From Taudactylus pleione (lineage: Eukaryota; Chordata; Amphibia; Anura; Myobatrachidae), in the NCBI GenBank assembly GCA_031769625.1, contig JAUIMM010000135.1, positions 8,545,501 through 8,609,500 of the forward strand: a stretch of 64,000 nt of DNA, in the 5' to 3' direction. The notes below the pieces were generated by a model, which did no database searches, was not told the origin of the DNA, and saw only the letters and a program-made list of their open reading frames with translations. This document shows, in pieces, positions 30,666 through 48,067 of the stretch. How positions within the stretch are numbered: position 1 is the stretch's first letter; each line of letters opens with the position of its first letter. A program made the translations under genes and the position numbers.

Positions 30666-33600
30666 TAATATACATTCCAACATCCATTATAACATTTTAA
30701 TATACATTTTAACATTCTAATATACATTCTAACATCCATTATAACATTCTATCATACATTATAACATTCTAGTATACATTATAACATCTATTATAACATT
30801 CTAATATACATTCTAATATCCGTTATAACATTCTAACATACATTATAACAATATAATATACATTCTAACATCCATTATAACATATACCATACATTATAAC
30901 AATCTAATATACATTCTAACATCCATTATAACATACTAACATACATTATAACAATCGAATATACATTCTAACATCCATTATAACATTCTAACATACATTA
31001 TAACATTCTAATATACATTCTAACATTCTAATATACATTCTAACATCCATTATAACATACTAACATACATTATAACAATCGAATATACATTCTAACATCC
31101 ATTATAACATTCTAACATACATTATAACATTCTAATATACATTCTAACATCCATTATAACATTCTAACATCCATAATAACATTCTACCATACATTCTAAC
31201 ATTCTAAAATACATTCTAACATCCATTATAACATTCTAACATACATTCTAACATTCTAATATACATTCTAAAATCAATTATAACATTCTAACATCCATTT
31301 TAACATTCTAATATACATTACAACATCCATTATAACATTCTAACATACATTATAACATTCTAACATACATTATAACATTCTAATATACATTCTAACATCC
31401 ATTATAACATTTTAACATACATTATAACAATCTAATTTACATTCTAACATCCATTATAACATTCTAACATACAATATAACATTCTAATATACATTCTAAC
31501 TTCCATTCTAACATTCTAACATACATTATAACTTTCTAATATACATTCTAACATACAATATAACATTCTAACATCCATAATAACATTCTAACATACATTC
31601 TAACATTCTAATATACATTCTAACATTATAATATACATTTTAACATACATTATAACATTCTAATATACATCCTAATATCCATTATAACATAATAACATAC
31701 ATTATAACAATCCAATATACATTCTAACATCCATTATAACATTCTAACATACATTATAACATGGTAACATATATTATAACATTCTAATATACATTCTAAC
31801 ATCCATTATAACATTCTAACATATATTATAACAAAAAATACATTCTAACATCCATTATAACATTCTAACATACATAATAACATTCTAACATACATTCTAA
31901 CATTCTAATATACATTCTAACATCCATAATAACATTCGAACATACATGTTAACATACTAACATACATTCTAACATTCTAATATACATTCTAACATCCATT
32001 ATAACATTCTAACATCCATTCTAACATTCTAATATACTTTCTAACATCAATTATAACATTCTAACATCCATTTTAATATTCTAATATACATTCTAACATC
32101 CATTATAATATTCTAACATCCATTATAACATTCTAACATCCAATATAACATTCTAATATACATTCTAACATGCATTCTAACATACATCATAACATTCTAA
32201 TATACATTATAGCATCCATTCTAACATTCTAACATCCATTCTAACATTCTAATATACATTATAACATCCAATATAACATTCTAACATGCATTACAACATT
32301 CTAATATACATTCTAATATCCATTATAACATTCGAACATACAATATAACATTCTAACATACATTATAACAATCTAATATACATTACAACATCCATTATAA
32401 CATTCTAACATACATTATAACATTCTAATATACATTCTAATATCCATTCTAACATTCTAACATACATTATAACATTCTAATATACATTCTAACATCCATT
32501 ATAACATATACCATACATTATAAAAATCTAATATACATTCTAACATCCATTATAACATTCTAACATACATTATAACATTCTAATATACATTCTAATATCC
32601 ATTATAATATTCTAACATACATTATAACATTCTAATATACATTTTAACTTCATTATAACATATACCATACATTATAACAATCTAATATACATTCTAACAT
32701 ACATTATAACATTTTAACATACATTTTAACATTCTAATATACATTCTAACATCCATTATAACATTATATCATACATTATAACATTTTAGTATACATTATA
32801 ACATCTATTATAACATTATAACATACATTCTAACATTCTCATATACATTCTAACATCCATAATAACATTCTAACATACATTCTAACATTCTAACATCCAT
32901 TGTAACACTCTAACATACATTCTAACATTCTAATATACATTCTAACATTCTAATATACATTTTAACATACATTATAACATTCTAATATACATCCTAATAT
33001 CCATTATAACATAATAACATACATTATAAATTTCTAATATACATTCTAACATCCATTATAACATTTTATCATACATTATAACAATCCAATATACATTCCA
33101 ACATCCATTATAACATTCTAACATACATTATAACAATCAAAAATACATTCTAACATCCATTATAACATTCTAACATACATAATAACATTCTAACATACAT
33201 TCTAACATTCTAATATACATTCTAACATCCATAATAACATTCTAACATACATGCTAACATTCTTCTCTACATTCTAACATTCTAATATACATTCTAACAT
33301 CCATTATAACATTCTAACATCCATTCTAACATTCTAATATACATTATAACATCAATTATAACATTCTAACATCCATTTTAATATTCTAATATACTTTCTA
33401 ACATCCATTATAATATTCTAACATCCATTATAACATTCTAACATCCATTATAACATTCTAATATACATTCTTTCATGCATTCTCACATACTTTATAACAT
33501 TCTATTATACATTATAGCATCCATTATAACATTCTAACATCCATTCTAACATTCTAACATACATTATAACAATCTAATATACATTCTAACATCCATTATA

Positions 33601-34060
33601 ACATTCTAATATACATTATAACATTCTAATATACATTCTAACATCCATTATAACATTCTAACATCCATAATAACATTCTAACATTTTAATATACATTCTA
33701 ACATCCATTATAACATTCTAACATACATTCTAACATTCTAATATACATTATAAAATCAATTATAACATTCTAACATCCATTTTAACATTCTAATATACAT
33801 TATAACTTCCATTATAACATTCTAACATACATTATAACATGGTAACATACATTATAACATTCTAATATACATTCTAACATCCATTATAACATTCTAACAT
33901 ACATTATAACAATCTAAAATACATTCTAACATACATTATAACATTCTAACATACATTATAACAATCTAATATACATTCTAACATCCATTATAACATTCTA
34001 ACATACATTATAACATTCTAATATACATTCTAACATCCATTATAACATTCTAACATCCAT
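30666..34060 (+). repeat. Long-range duplicated segment (partner at 5846-9240)
   Basis: This is the second copy of the 24820-bp-offset duplication and contains module A copy 4. Differences from its partner are scattered substitutions, such as ttatatcatac versus ttctatcatac near 32765, plus a one-base loss near 32650. Upstream of 30666 it resembles 2.9-4.48 kb. Together these mean that about 3-9.2 kb and 29.4-34.1 kb are the same block, with the 1364-bp doubling present only in the first. Confidence 0.88.
32287..33521 (+). repeat. Module A, copy 4
   Basis: tgcattac (32287) to tcttctctac (33261) is 974 bp, one less than the other complete copies because of the base lost near 32650. It shares the ctttcatgcat variant (33470) with copy 2 only, confirming direct descent. 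Confidence 0.86.
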
Positions 34061-34939
34061 AATAACATTCTAACATTCTAATATACATTCTAACATCCAT
34101 TATAACATTCTAACATACATTCTAACATTCTAATATACATTCTAACATCAATTATAACATTCTAACATCCATTTTAATATTCTAATATACTTTCTAACAT
34201 CCATTATAATATTCTAACATCCATTATAACATTCTAACATCCATTATAACATTCTAATATACATTCTAACATGCATTCTCACATACTTTATAACATTCTA
34301 TTATACATTATAGCATCCATTATAACATTCTAACATCCATTCTAACATTCTAACATACATTATAACAATCTAATATACATTCTAACATCCATTATAACAT
34401 TCTAACATACATTATAACATTCTAATATACATTCTAACATCCATAATAACATTCTAACATCCATAATAACATTCTAACATTCTAATATACATTCTAACAT
34501 CCATTATAACATTCTAACATACATTCTAACATTCTAAAATACATTCTAAAATCAATTATAACATTCTAACATCCATTTTAACATTCTAATATACATTATA
34601 ACATCCATTATAACATTCTAACATACATTATAACATGGTAACATACATTATAACATTCTAATATACATTCTAACATCCATTATAACATTCTAACATACAT
34701 TATAACAATCTAAAATACATTCTAACATCCATTATAACATTCTAACATACATTATAACAATCTAATATACATTCTAACATCCATTATAACATTCTAACAT
34801 ACATTATAACATTCTAATATACATTCTAACATCCATTATAACATTCTAACATCCATAATAACATTCTAACATTCTAATATACATTCTAACATCCATTATA
34901 ACATTCTAACATACATTCTAACATTCTAATATACATTCT

Positions 34940-35338
34940 AAGTTCCATTATAACATTTTAACATACATTATAACTTTCTAATATACATTCTAACATCCAA
35001 TATAACATTCTAACATCCATAATAACATTCTAACATACATTATAACATTCTAATATACATTCTAACATCCATTATAACATTCTAACATACATTATAACAA
35101 TCAAATATACATTCTAACATCCATTATAACATTCTAACATACATTATAACATTCTAATATACATTCTAACATCCATTATAACATTATAACATCCATAATA
35201 ACATTCTAACATACATTCTAACATTCTAATATACATTCTAACTTCCATTATAACATTCTAACATACATTCTAACATTCTAATATACATTTTAAAATCAAT
35301 TATAACATTGTAACATCCTTTTTAACATTCTAGTATAC
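34940..35338 (+). repeat. Module C, copy 3
   Basis: aagttcc (34940) to cctttttaac (35317) is 377 bp, followed by ctagtatac. It lies downstream of catggtaac-bearing DNA, in the same order as at 45.2 and 49.0 kb. Confidence 0.82.
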
Positions 35339-36312
35339 ATTATAACATCCATTATAACATTCTAACATACATTATAACATTCTAATATACATTCTAACAT
35401 CCATTATAACATTCTAACATACATTATAACATTCTAATATACATTCTAACATCCATTATAACATTCTAACAAACATTATAACTTTCTAATATACATTCTA
35501 ACATACAATCTAACATTCTAACATCCATAATAACATTCTAACATACATTATAACTTTCTAATATACATTCTAACATCCATTATAACATTCTAACAAACAT
35601 TCTAACATTCTAATATACATTCTAAAATCAATTATAACATTCTATCATCCATTTTAACATTCTAATATACATTATAACATCCACTATAATATTCTAACAT
35701 CCATTATAACATTATAACATCCATAATAATTTTCTAATATACATTCTAACATCCATTATAACATTCTAACATACATTATAACATTCTAATATACATTATA
35801 ACATCCATTATAACATTCTAACATCCATTCTAAAATTCTAATATACATTATAACATCCATTGTAACATTCTAACATACATTATAACAATCTAATATACAT
35901 TCTAGCATTATAATATACATTTTAACATACATTATAACATTCTAATATACATTCTAATATCCATTATAACATAATAACATACATTATAACAATCCAGGAT
36001 ACATTCTAACATCCATTATAACATTCTAACATACATTATAACATGGTAACATACATTATAACATTCTAATATACATTCTAACATCCATTATAACATTCTA
36101 ACATACATTATACCATTAAAAAATACATTCTAACATCCATTATAACATTCTAACATACATAATAACATTCTAACATACATTCTAACATTCTAATATACAT
36201 TCTAACATCCATAATAACATTCTAACATACATGCTAACATTTTAACATACATTCTAACATTCTAATATACATTTTAACATCCATTATAACATTCTAACAT
36301 CCATTCTAACAT

Positions 36313-37714
36313 TCTAATATACATTCTAACATCAATTATAACATTCTAACATCCACTTTAATGTTCTAATATACATTCTAACATCCATTATAATATTCTA
36401 ACATCCATTATAACATTCTAACACCCAATATAACATTCTAATATACATTCTAACATTCATTCTAACATACATTATAACATTCTAATATACATTATAGCAT
36501 CCATTCTAACATTCTAACATCCATTCTAACATTCTAATATACATTATAACATCCAATATAACATTGTAACATGCATTACAACATTCTAATATACATTCTA
36601 ATATCCATTATAACATTCGAATATGCAATATAACATTCTAACATACATTATAACAATCTAATATACATTACAACATCCATTATAACATTCTAACATACAT
36701 TATAACATTCTAATATACATTCTAATATCCATTCTAACATATACCATACATTATAACAATCTAATATACATTCCAACATCCATTATAACATTTTAATATA
36801 CATTTTAACATTCTAATATACATTCTAACATCCATTATAACATTCTATCATACATTATAACATTCTAGTATACATTATAACATCTATTATAACATTCTAA
36901 TATACATTCTAATATCCGTTATAACATTCTAACATACATTATAACAATATAATATACATTCTAACATCCATTATAACATATACCATACATTATAACAATC
37001 TAATATACATTCTAACATCCATTATAACATTCTAGCATACATTATAACATTCTAACATACATTATAACATTCTAATATACATTCTAACATCCATTATAAC
37101 ATACTAACATACATTATAACAATCGAATATACATTCTAACATCCATTATAACATTCTAACATATATTATAACATTCTAATATACATTCTAACATCCATTA
37201 TAACATTCTAACATCCATAATAACATTCTAACATACATTCTAACATTCTAAAATACATTCTAACATCCATTATAACATTCTAACATACATTCTAACATTC
37301 TAATATACATTCTAAAATCAATTATAACATTCTAACATCCATTTTAACATTCTAATATACATTACAACATCCATTATAACATTCTAACATACATTATAAC
37401 ATTCTAACATACATTATAACATTCTAATATACATTCTAACATCAATTATAACATTCTAACGTACATTATTACAATCGAATATACATTCTAACATCCATTA
37501 TAACAATCGAATATACATTCTAACATCCATTATAACATTCTAACATACATTATAACATTCTAATATACATTCTAACATCCATTATAACATTTTAACATAC
37601 ATTATAACATTCTAATATACACTCTAACATCCATTATAACATTTTAACATACATTATAACTTTCAAATATACATTCTAACATCCAATATAACATTCTAAC
37701 ATCCATAATAACAT
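36313..37714 (+). repeat. 1402-bp tandem duplication, left copy
   Basis: Fixed offsets of 1402 bp are seen for atgttc (36361/37763), gaatatgc (36619/38021), ataccata (36741/38143) and the C of acgtac (37460/38862). The junction is near 37715, inside ccataataac-attctaatatac. The unit includes the transition into module B. Confidence 0.87.
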
Positions 37715-39116
37715 TCTAATATACATTCTAACATCAATTATAACATTCTAACATCCACTTTAATGTTCTAATATACATTCTAACATCCATTATAATATTC
37801 TAACATCCATTATAACATTCTAACACCCAATATAACATTCTAATATACATTCTAACATGCATTCTAACATACATTATAACATTCTAATATACATTATAGC
37901 ATCCATTCTAACATTCTAACATCCATTCTAACATTCTAATATACATTATAACATCCAATATAACATTGTAACATGCATTACAACATTCTAATATACATTC
38001 TAATATCCATTATAACATTCGAATATGCAATATAACATTCTAACATACATTATAACAATCTAATATACATTACAACATCCATTATAACATTCTAACATAC
38101 ATTATAACATTCTAATATACATTCTAATATCCATTCTAACATATACCATACATTATAACAATCTAATATACATTCCAACATCCATTATAACATTTTAATA
38201 TACATTTTAACATTCTAATATACATTCTAACATCCATTATAACATTCTATCATACATTATAACATTCTAGTATACATTATAACATCTATTATAACATTCT
38301 AATATACATTCTAATATCCGTTATAACATTCTAACATACATTATAACAATATAATATACATTCTAACATCCATTATAACATATACCATACATTATAACAA
38401 TCTAATATACATTCTAACATCCATTATAACATTCTAACATACATTAAAACATTCTAACATACATTATAACATTCTAATATACATTCTAACATCCATTATA
38501 ACATACTAACATACATTATAACAATCGAATATACATTCTAACATCCATAATAACATTCTAACATATATTATAACATTCTAATATACATTCTAACATCCAT
38601 TATAACATTCTAACATCCATAATAACATTCTAACATACATTCTAACATTCTAAAATACATTCTAACATCCATTATAACATTCTAACATACATTCTAACAT
38701 TCTAATATACATTCTAAAATCAATTATAACATTCTAACATCCATTTTAACATTCTAATATACATTACAACATCCATTATAACATTCTAACATACATTATA
38801 ACATTCTAACATACATTATAACATTCTAATATACATTCTAACATCAATTATAACATTCTAACGTACATTATTACAATCGAATATACATTCTAACATCCAT
38901 TATAACAATCGAATATACATTCTAACATCCATTATAACATTCTAACATACATTATAACATTCTAATATACATTCTAACATCCATTATAACATTTTAACAT
39001 ACATTATAACATTCTAATATACACTCTAACATCCATTATAACATTTTAACATACATTATAACTTTCAAATATACATTCTAACATCCAATATAACATTCTA
39101 ACATCCATAATAACAT
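37715..39116 (+). repeat. 1402-bp tandem duplication, right copy
   Basis: This is the right partner of 36313-37714. The copies separate near 39115, where this one continues into attcaaacatac and full module B repeats. A private substitution, acattaaaac for acattataac, is near 38450. Confidence 0.86.
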
Positions 39117-41150
39117 TCAAACATACATTCTAACATTCCAATATACATTCTAACATCCATTATAACATTCTATCATACATTATAACATTCTAACATACAT
39201 TATAACATTCTAATATACATTCTAACATCCATTATAACATTCTAACATACATTATAACAATCGAATATACATTCTAACATCCATTATAATATTCTAACAT
39301 ACATTATAACATTCTAATATACATTCTAACATCCATTATAACATTCCAACAAACTTTATAACTTTCTAATATACATTCTAACATCCATTATAACATTCTA
39401 ACATCCATAATAACATTCTAACATACATTCTAACATTCTAATATACATTCTAACATCCATTATAACATTCTAACATACATTCTAACATTCTAATATACAT
39501 TCTAAAATCAATTATAACATTCTAACATCCATTTTAACATTCTATTATACATTCTAACATCCATTATAACATTCTAACATACATTATTACAATCGAATAT
39601 ACATTCTAACATCCATTATAACAATCGAATATACATTCTAACATCCATTATAACATTCTAACATACATTATAACATTCTAATATACATTCTAACATCCAT
39701 TAAAACATTTTAACATACATTATAACATTCTAATATACATTCTAACATCCATTATAACATTTAACATACATTATAACAATCTAATATACATTCTAACATC
39801 CATTATAACATTCTAACATACATTATAACATTCTAATATACATTCTAACATCCATTATAACATTCTAACATCCATAATAACATTCTAACATTCTAATATA
39901 CATTCTAACATCCATTATAACATTCTAACATACATTCTTACATTCTAATATACATTCTAAAATCCATTATAACATTTTAACATACATTATAACTTTCTAA
40001 TATACATTCTAACATCCAATATAACATTCTAACATCCATAATAACATTCTAACATACATTCTAACATTCCAATATACATTCTAACATCCATTATAACATT
40101 CTAACATACATTATAACATTCTAATATACATTCTAACATCAATTATAACATTCTAACGTACATTATTACAATCGAATATACATTCTAACATCCATTATAA
40201 CAATCAAATATACATTCTAACATCCATTATAACATTCTAACATACATTATAACATTCTAATATACATTCTAACATCCATTATAACATTTTAACATACATT
40301 ATAACATTCTAATATACACTCTAACATCCATTATAACATTTTAACATACATTATAACTTTCTAATATACATTCTAACATCCAATATAACATTCTAACATA
40401 CATAATAACATTCAAACATACATTCTAACATTCCAATATACATTCTAACATCCATTATAACATTCCAACAAACATTATAACATTCTAATATACATTCTAA
40501 CATCCATTATAACATTCTAACATCCATAATAACATTCTAACATACATTCTAACATTCTAATATACATTCTAACATCCATTATAACATTCTATCATACATT
40601 ATAACATTCTAACATACATTCTAACATTCCAATATACATTCTAACATCCATTATAACATTCTAACATACATTATAACATTCTAATATACATTCTAACATC
40701 CATTATAACATTCTAATGTACATTATTACAATCGAATATACATTCTAACATCCATTATAACAATCGAATATACATTCTAACATCCATTATAACATTCTAA
40801 CATACATTATAACATTCTAATATACATTCTAACATCCATTATAACATTTTAACATACATTATAACATTCTAATATACACTCTAACATCCATTATAACATT
40901 TTAACATACATTATAACTTTCTAATATACATTCTAACATCCAATATAACATTCTAACATACATAATAACATTCAAACATACATTCTAACATTCCAATATA
41001 CATTCTAACATCCATTATAACATTCCAACAAACATTATAACATTCTAATATACATTCTAACATCCATTATAACATTCTAACATCCATAATAACATTCTAA
41101 CATACATTCTAACATTCTAATATACATTCTAACATCCATTATAACATTCT
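38862..41150 (+). repeat. Module B array with 1295-bp and 560-bp spacings
   Basis: The C of acgtac lies at 38862 and 40157 (1295 bp). A mutated form, atgtacattattac, lies at 40717, 560 bp further on. The block of about 40145-40590 is repeated at about 40705-41150 with that 560-bp offset, including taatatacac, attcaaacatac and tccaacaaacattataac words. Confidence 0.82.
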
Positions 41151-42579
41151 AACATACATTCTAACATTCTAATATACATTCTAAAATCAATTATAACATT
41201 CTAACATCCATTTTAACATTCTAATATACATTATAACATCCATTATAACATTCTAACATACATTATAACAATCTAATATACATTCTAAAATCAATTATAA
41301 CATTCTAACATACATTATAACATTCTAATATACATTCTAACATCCATTATAACATTTAACATACATTATAACAATCTAAATACATTCTTACATCCATTAT
41401 AACATTCTAACATACATTATAACATTCTAATATACACTCTAACATCCATTATAACATTCCAACAAACATTATAACTTTCTAATATACATTCTAACATACA
41501 ATATAACATTCTAACATCCATTATAACATTCTAACATCCATTATAACTTTCTAATATACATTCTAACATCCATTATAACATTCTAACAAACATTCTGACA
41601 TTCTAATATACATTCTAAAATCAATTATAACATTCTATCATCCATTTTAACATTCTAATATACATTATAACATCCACTATAATATTCTAACATCCATTAT
41701 AACATTATAACATCCATTATAACATTCTAATATACATTCTAACATCCATTATAACATTCTAACATACATTATAACATTCTAATATACATTCTAACATGCA
41801 TTCTAACATACATTATAACATTCTAATACATTATAACATCCATTATAACATTCTAACATCCATTCTAAAATTCTAATATACATTATAACATCCATTATAA
41901 CATTCTAACATCCATTGTAACATTCTAACATACATTATAACATTCTAATATACATTCTAACATTATAATATACATTTTAACATACATTATAACATTCTAA
42001 TATACATCCTAATATCCATTATAACATAATAACATACATTATAACAATCCAATATACATTCTAACATCCATTATAACATTCTAACATACATTATAACATG
42101 GTTACATACATTATAACATTCTAATATACATTCTAACATCCATTATAACATTCTAACATATATTATAACAAAAAATACATTCTAACATCCATTATAACAT
42201 TCTAACATACATAATAACATTCTAACATACATTCTAACATTCTAATATACATTCTAACATCCATAATAACATTCGAACATACATGTTAACATACTAACAT
42301 ACATTCTAACATTCTAATATACATTCTAACATCCATTATAACATTCTAACATCCATTCTAACATTCTAATATACTTTCTAACATCAATTATAACATTCTA
42401 ACATCCATTTTAATATTCTAATATACATTCTAACATCCATTATAATATTCTAACATCCATTATAACATTCTAACATACATTATAACATTCTAATATACAT
42501 TATAGCATCCATTCTAACATTCTAACATCCATTCTAACATTCTAATATACATTATAACATCCAATATAACATTCTAACA

Positions 42580-43815
42580 TGCATTACAACATTCTAATAT
42601 ACATTCTAATATCCATTATAACATTCGAACATACAATATAACATTCTAACATACATTATAACAATCTAATATACATTACAACATCCATTATAACATTCTA
42701 ACATACATTATAACATTCTAATATACATTCTAATATCCATTCTAACATTCTAACATACATTATAACATTCTAATATACATTCTAACATCCATTATAACAT
42801 ATACCATACATTATAAAAATCTAATATACATTCTAACATCCATTATAACATTCTAACATACATTATAACATTCTAATATACATTCTAATATCCATTATAA
42901 TATTCTAACATACATTATAACATTCTAATATACATTTTAACTTCCATTATAACATATACCATACATTATAACAATCTAATATACATTCTAACATACATTA
43001 TAACATTTTAACATACATTTAAACATTCTAATATACATTCTAACATCCATTATAACATTCTATCATACATTATAACATTCTAGTATACATTATAACATCT
43101 ATTATAACATTATAACATACATTCTAACATTCTCATATACATTCTAACATCCATAATAACATTCTAACATACATTCTAACATTCCAACATCCATTGTAAC
43201 ACTCTAACATACATTCTAACATTCTAATATACATTCTAACATTCTAATATACATTTTAACATACATTATAACATTCTAATATACATCCTAATATCCATTA
43301 TAACATAATAACATACATTATAAATTTCTAATATACATTCTAACATCCATTATAACATTTTATCATACATTATAACAATCCAATATACATTCCAACATCC
43401 ATTATAACATTCTAACATACATTATAACAATCAAAAATACATTCTAACATCCATTATAACATTCTAACATACATAATAACATTCTAACATACATTCTAAC
43501 ATTCTAATATACATTCTAACATCCATAATAACATTCTAACATACATGCTAACATTCTTCTCTACATTCTAACATTCTAATATACATTCTAACATCCATTA
43601 TAACATTCTAACATCCATTCTAACATTCTAATATACATTCTAACATCAATTATAACATTCTAACATCCATTTTAATATTCTAATATACTTTCTAACATCC
43701 ATTATAATATTCTAACATCCATTATAACATTCTAACATCCATTATAACATTCTAATATACATTCTAACATGCATTCTCACATACTTTATAACATTCTATT
43801 ATACATTATAGCATC
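42580..43815 (+). repeat. Module A, copy 5
   Basis: tgcattac (42580) to tcttctctac (43555) is 975 bp, and tctcac follows at 43775 (220 bp), the same spacings as in the other complete copies. Private substitutions include acatttaaacattc near 43018 and attccaacatcc near 43184. Confidence 0.87.
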
Positions 43816-44319
43816 CATTATAACATTCTAACATCCATTCTAACATTCTAACATACATTATAACAATCTAATATACATTCTAACATCCATTATAACATTC
43901 TAACATACATTATAACATTCTAATATACATTCTAACATCCATTATAACATTCTAACATCCATAATAACATTCTAACATTCTAATATACATTCTAACATCC
44001 ATTATAACATTCTAACATACATTCTAACATTCTAATATACATTCTAAAATCAATTATAACATTCTAACATCCATTTTAACATTCTAATATACATTATAAC
44101 ATCCATTATAACATTCTAACATACATTATAACATGGTAACATACATTATAACATTCTAATATACATTCTAACATCCATTATAACATTCTAACATACATTA
44201 TAACAATCTAAAATACATTCTAACATACATTATAACATTCTAACATACATTATAACAATCTAATATACATTCTAACATCCATTATAACATTCTAACATAC
44301 ATTATAACATTCTAATATA

Positions 44320-46942
44320 CATTCTAACATCCATTATAACATTCTAACATCCATAATAACATTCTAACATTCTAATATACATTCTAACATCCATTATAAC
44401 ATTCTAACATACATTCTAACATTCTAATATACATTCTAACATCAATTATAACATTCTAACATCCATTTTAATATTCTAATATACTTTATAACATCCATTA
44501 TAATATTCTAACATCCATTATAACATTCTAACATCCATTATAACATTCTAATATACATTCTAACATGCATTCTCACATACTTTATAACATTCTATTATAC
44601 ATTATAGCATCCATTATAACATTCTAACATCCATTCTAACATTCTAACATACATTATAACAATCTAATATACATTCTAACATACATTATAACATTCTAAC
44701 ATACATTATAACATTCTAATATACATTCTAACATCCATTATAACATTCTAACATCCATAATAACATTCTAACATTCTAATATACATTCTAACATCCATTA
44801 TAACATTCTAACATACATTCTAACATTCTAATATACATTCTAAAATCAATTTTAACATTCTAACATCCATTTTAACATTCTAATATACATTATAACATCC
44901 ATTATAACATTCTAACATACATTATAACATGGTAACATACATTTTAACATTCTAATATACATTCTAACATCCATTATAACATTCTAACATACATTATAAC
45001 AATCTAAAATACATTCTAACATCCATTATAACATTCTAACATACATTATAACAATCTAATATACATTCTAACATCCATTATAACATTCTAACATACATTA
45101 TAACATTCTAATATACATTCTAACATCCATTATAACATTCTAACATCCATAATAACATTCTAACATTCTAATATACATTCTAACATCCATTATAACATTC
45201 TAACATACATTCTAACATTCTAATATACATTCTAAGTTCCATTATAACATTTTAACATACATTATAACTTTCTAATATACATTCTAACATCCAATATAAC
45301 ATTCTAACATCCATAATAACATTCTAACATACATTATAACATTCTAATATACATTCTAACATCCATTATAACATTCTAACATACATTATAACAATCGAAT
45401 ATACATTCTAACATCCATTATAACATTCTAACATACATTATAACATTCTAATATACATTCTAACATCCATTATAACATTATAACATCCATAATAACGTTC
45501 TAACATACATTCTAACATTCTAATATACATTCTAACTTCCATTATATCATTCTAACATACATTCTAACATTCTAATATACATTCTAAAATCAATTATAAC
45601 ATTGTAACATCCTTTTTAACATTCTAGTATACATTATAACATCCATTATAACATTCTAACATACATTATAACATTCTAATATACATTCTAACATCCATTA
45701 TAACATTCTAACATACATTATAACATTCTAATATACATTCTAACATCCATTATAACATTCTAACAAACATTATAACTTTCTAATATACATTCTAACATAC
45801 AATATAACATTCTAACATCCATAATAACATTCTAACATACATTCTAACATTCTAATATACTTTCTAACATCCATTATAACATTCTAACATACATTCTAAC
45901 TTTCTAATATACATTCTAACATCCATTATAACATTCTAACAAACATTCTAACATTCTAATATACATTCTAAAATCAATTATAACATTCTATCATCCATTT
46001 TAACATTCTAATATACATTATAACATCCACTATAATATTCTAACATCCATTATAACATTATAACATCCATAATAATTTTCTAATATACATTCTAACATCC
46101 ATTATAACATTCTAACATACATTATAACATTCTAATATACATTATAACAACCATTATAACATTCTAACATCCATTCTAAAATTCTAATATACATTATAAC
46201 ATCCATTATAACATTCTAACATCCATTGTAACATTCTAACATACATTATAACAATCTAATATACATTCTAACATTATAATATACATTTTAACATACATTA
46301 TAACATTCTAATATACATTCTAATATCCATTATAACATAATAACATACATTATAACAATCCAGTATACATTCTAACATCCATTATAACATTCTAACATAC
46401 ATTATAACATGGTAACATACATTATAACATTCTAATATACATTCTAACATCCATTATAACATTCTAACATACATTATACCATTAAAAAATACATTCTAAC
46501 ATCCATTATAACATTCTAACATACATAATAACATTCTAATATACATTCTAACATCCATAATAACATTCTAACATACATGCTAACATTTTAACATACATTC
46601 TAACATTCTAATATACATTTTAACATCCATTATAACATTCTAACATCCATTCTAACATTCTAATATACATTCTAACATCAATTATAACATTCTAACATCC
46701 ACTTTAATGTTCTAATATACATTCTAACATCCATTATAATATTCTAACATCCATTATAACATTCTAACACCCAATATAACATTCTAATATACATTCTAAC
46801 ATGCATTCTAACATACATTATAACATTCTAATATACATTATAGCATCCATTCTAACATTCTAACATCCATTCTAACATTCTAATATACATTATAACATCC
46901 AATATAACATTGTAACATGCATTACAACATTCTAATATACAT
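44320..46942 (+). repeat. 3748-bp-offset duplication, left copy
   Basis: This segment matches about 48068-50690. Examples at 3748 bp are tctcacatac (44571/48319), the GG of catggtaac-attttaac (44931/48679) and the GG of a second catggtaac word (46411/50159). It contains module C copy 4. After 46942 the sequence switches to module A, whereas the right copy continues with tctaatatcc. Confidence 0.87.
45234..45632 (+). repeat. Module C, copy 4
   Basis: aagttcc (45234) to cctttttaac (45611) is 377 bp. The neighbouring taacgttc and cattatatcattc variants lie inside the 3748-bp-offset duplication. The right copy has taacgttc too but attataacattc, so the atatcattc change is private to this copy. 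Confidence 0.82.
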
Positions 46943-47719
46943 TCTAACATCCATTATAACATTCTATCATACATTATAACATTCTAGTATACATTATAAC
47001 ATCTATTATAACATTATAACATACATTCTAACATTCTCATATACATTCTAACATCCATAATAACATTCTAACATACATTCTAACATTCTAACATCCATTG
47101 TAACACTCTAACATACATTCTAACATTCTAATATACATTCTAACATTCTAATATACATTTTAACATACATTATAACATTCTAATATACATCCTAATATCC
47201 ATTATAACATAATAACATACATTATAAATTTCTAATATACATTCTAACATCCATTATAACATTTTATCATACATTATAACAATCCAATATACATTCCAAC
47301 ATCCATTATAACATTCTAACATACATTATAACAATCAAAAATACATTCTAACATCCATTATAACATTCTAACATACATAATAACATTCTAACATACATTC
47401 TAACATTCTAATATACATTCTAACATCCATAATAACATTCTAACATACATGCTAACATTCTTCTCTACATTCTAACATTCTAATATACATTCTAACATCC
47501 ATTATAACATTCTAACATCCATTCTAACATTCTAATATACATTCTAACATCAATTATAACATTCTAACATCCATTTTAATATTCTAATATACTTTCTAAC
47601 ATCCATTATAATATTCTAACATCCATTATAACATTCTAACATCCATTATAACATTCTAATATACATTCTAACATGCATTCTCACATACTTTATAACATTC
47701 TATTATACATTATAGCATC
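46942..47719 (+). repeat. Module A, copy 6 (left part missing)
   Basis: The sequence enters module A abruptly at attctatcatac/ctagtatac after tgcattacaac, skipping the first part of the module. It then keeps the usual order: ccattgtaacactc, aatcaaaaatac, tcttctctac at 47459, tctcacatac. The offset from copy 5 is 3904 bp. The abrupt entry looks like a recombination joint between two module A phases. Confidence 0.83.
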
Positions 47720-48067
47720 CATTATAACATTCTAACATCCATTCTAACATTCTAACATACATTATAACAATCTAATATACATTCTAACATCCATTATAAC
47801 ATTCTAACATCCATAATAACATTCTAACATTCTAATATACATTCTAACATCCATTATAACATTCTAACATACATTCTAACATTCTAATATACATTCTAAA
47901 ATCAATTATAACATTCTAACATCCATTTTAACATTCTAATATACATTATAACATCCATTATAACATTCTAACATACATTATAACATGGTAACATACATTA
48001 TAACATTCTAATATACATTCTAACATCCATTATAACATTCTAACATACATTATAACAATCTAAAATA

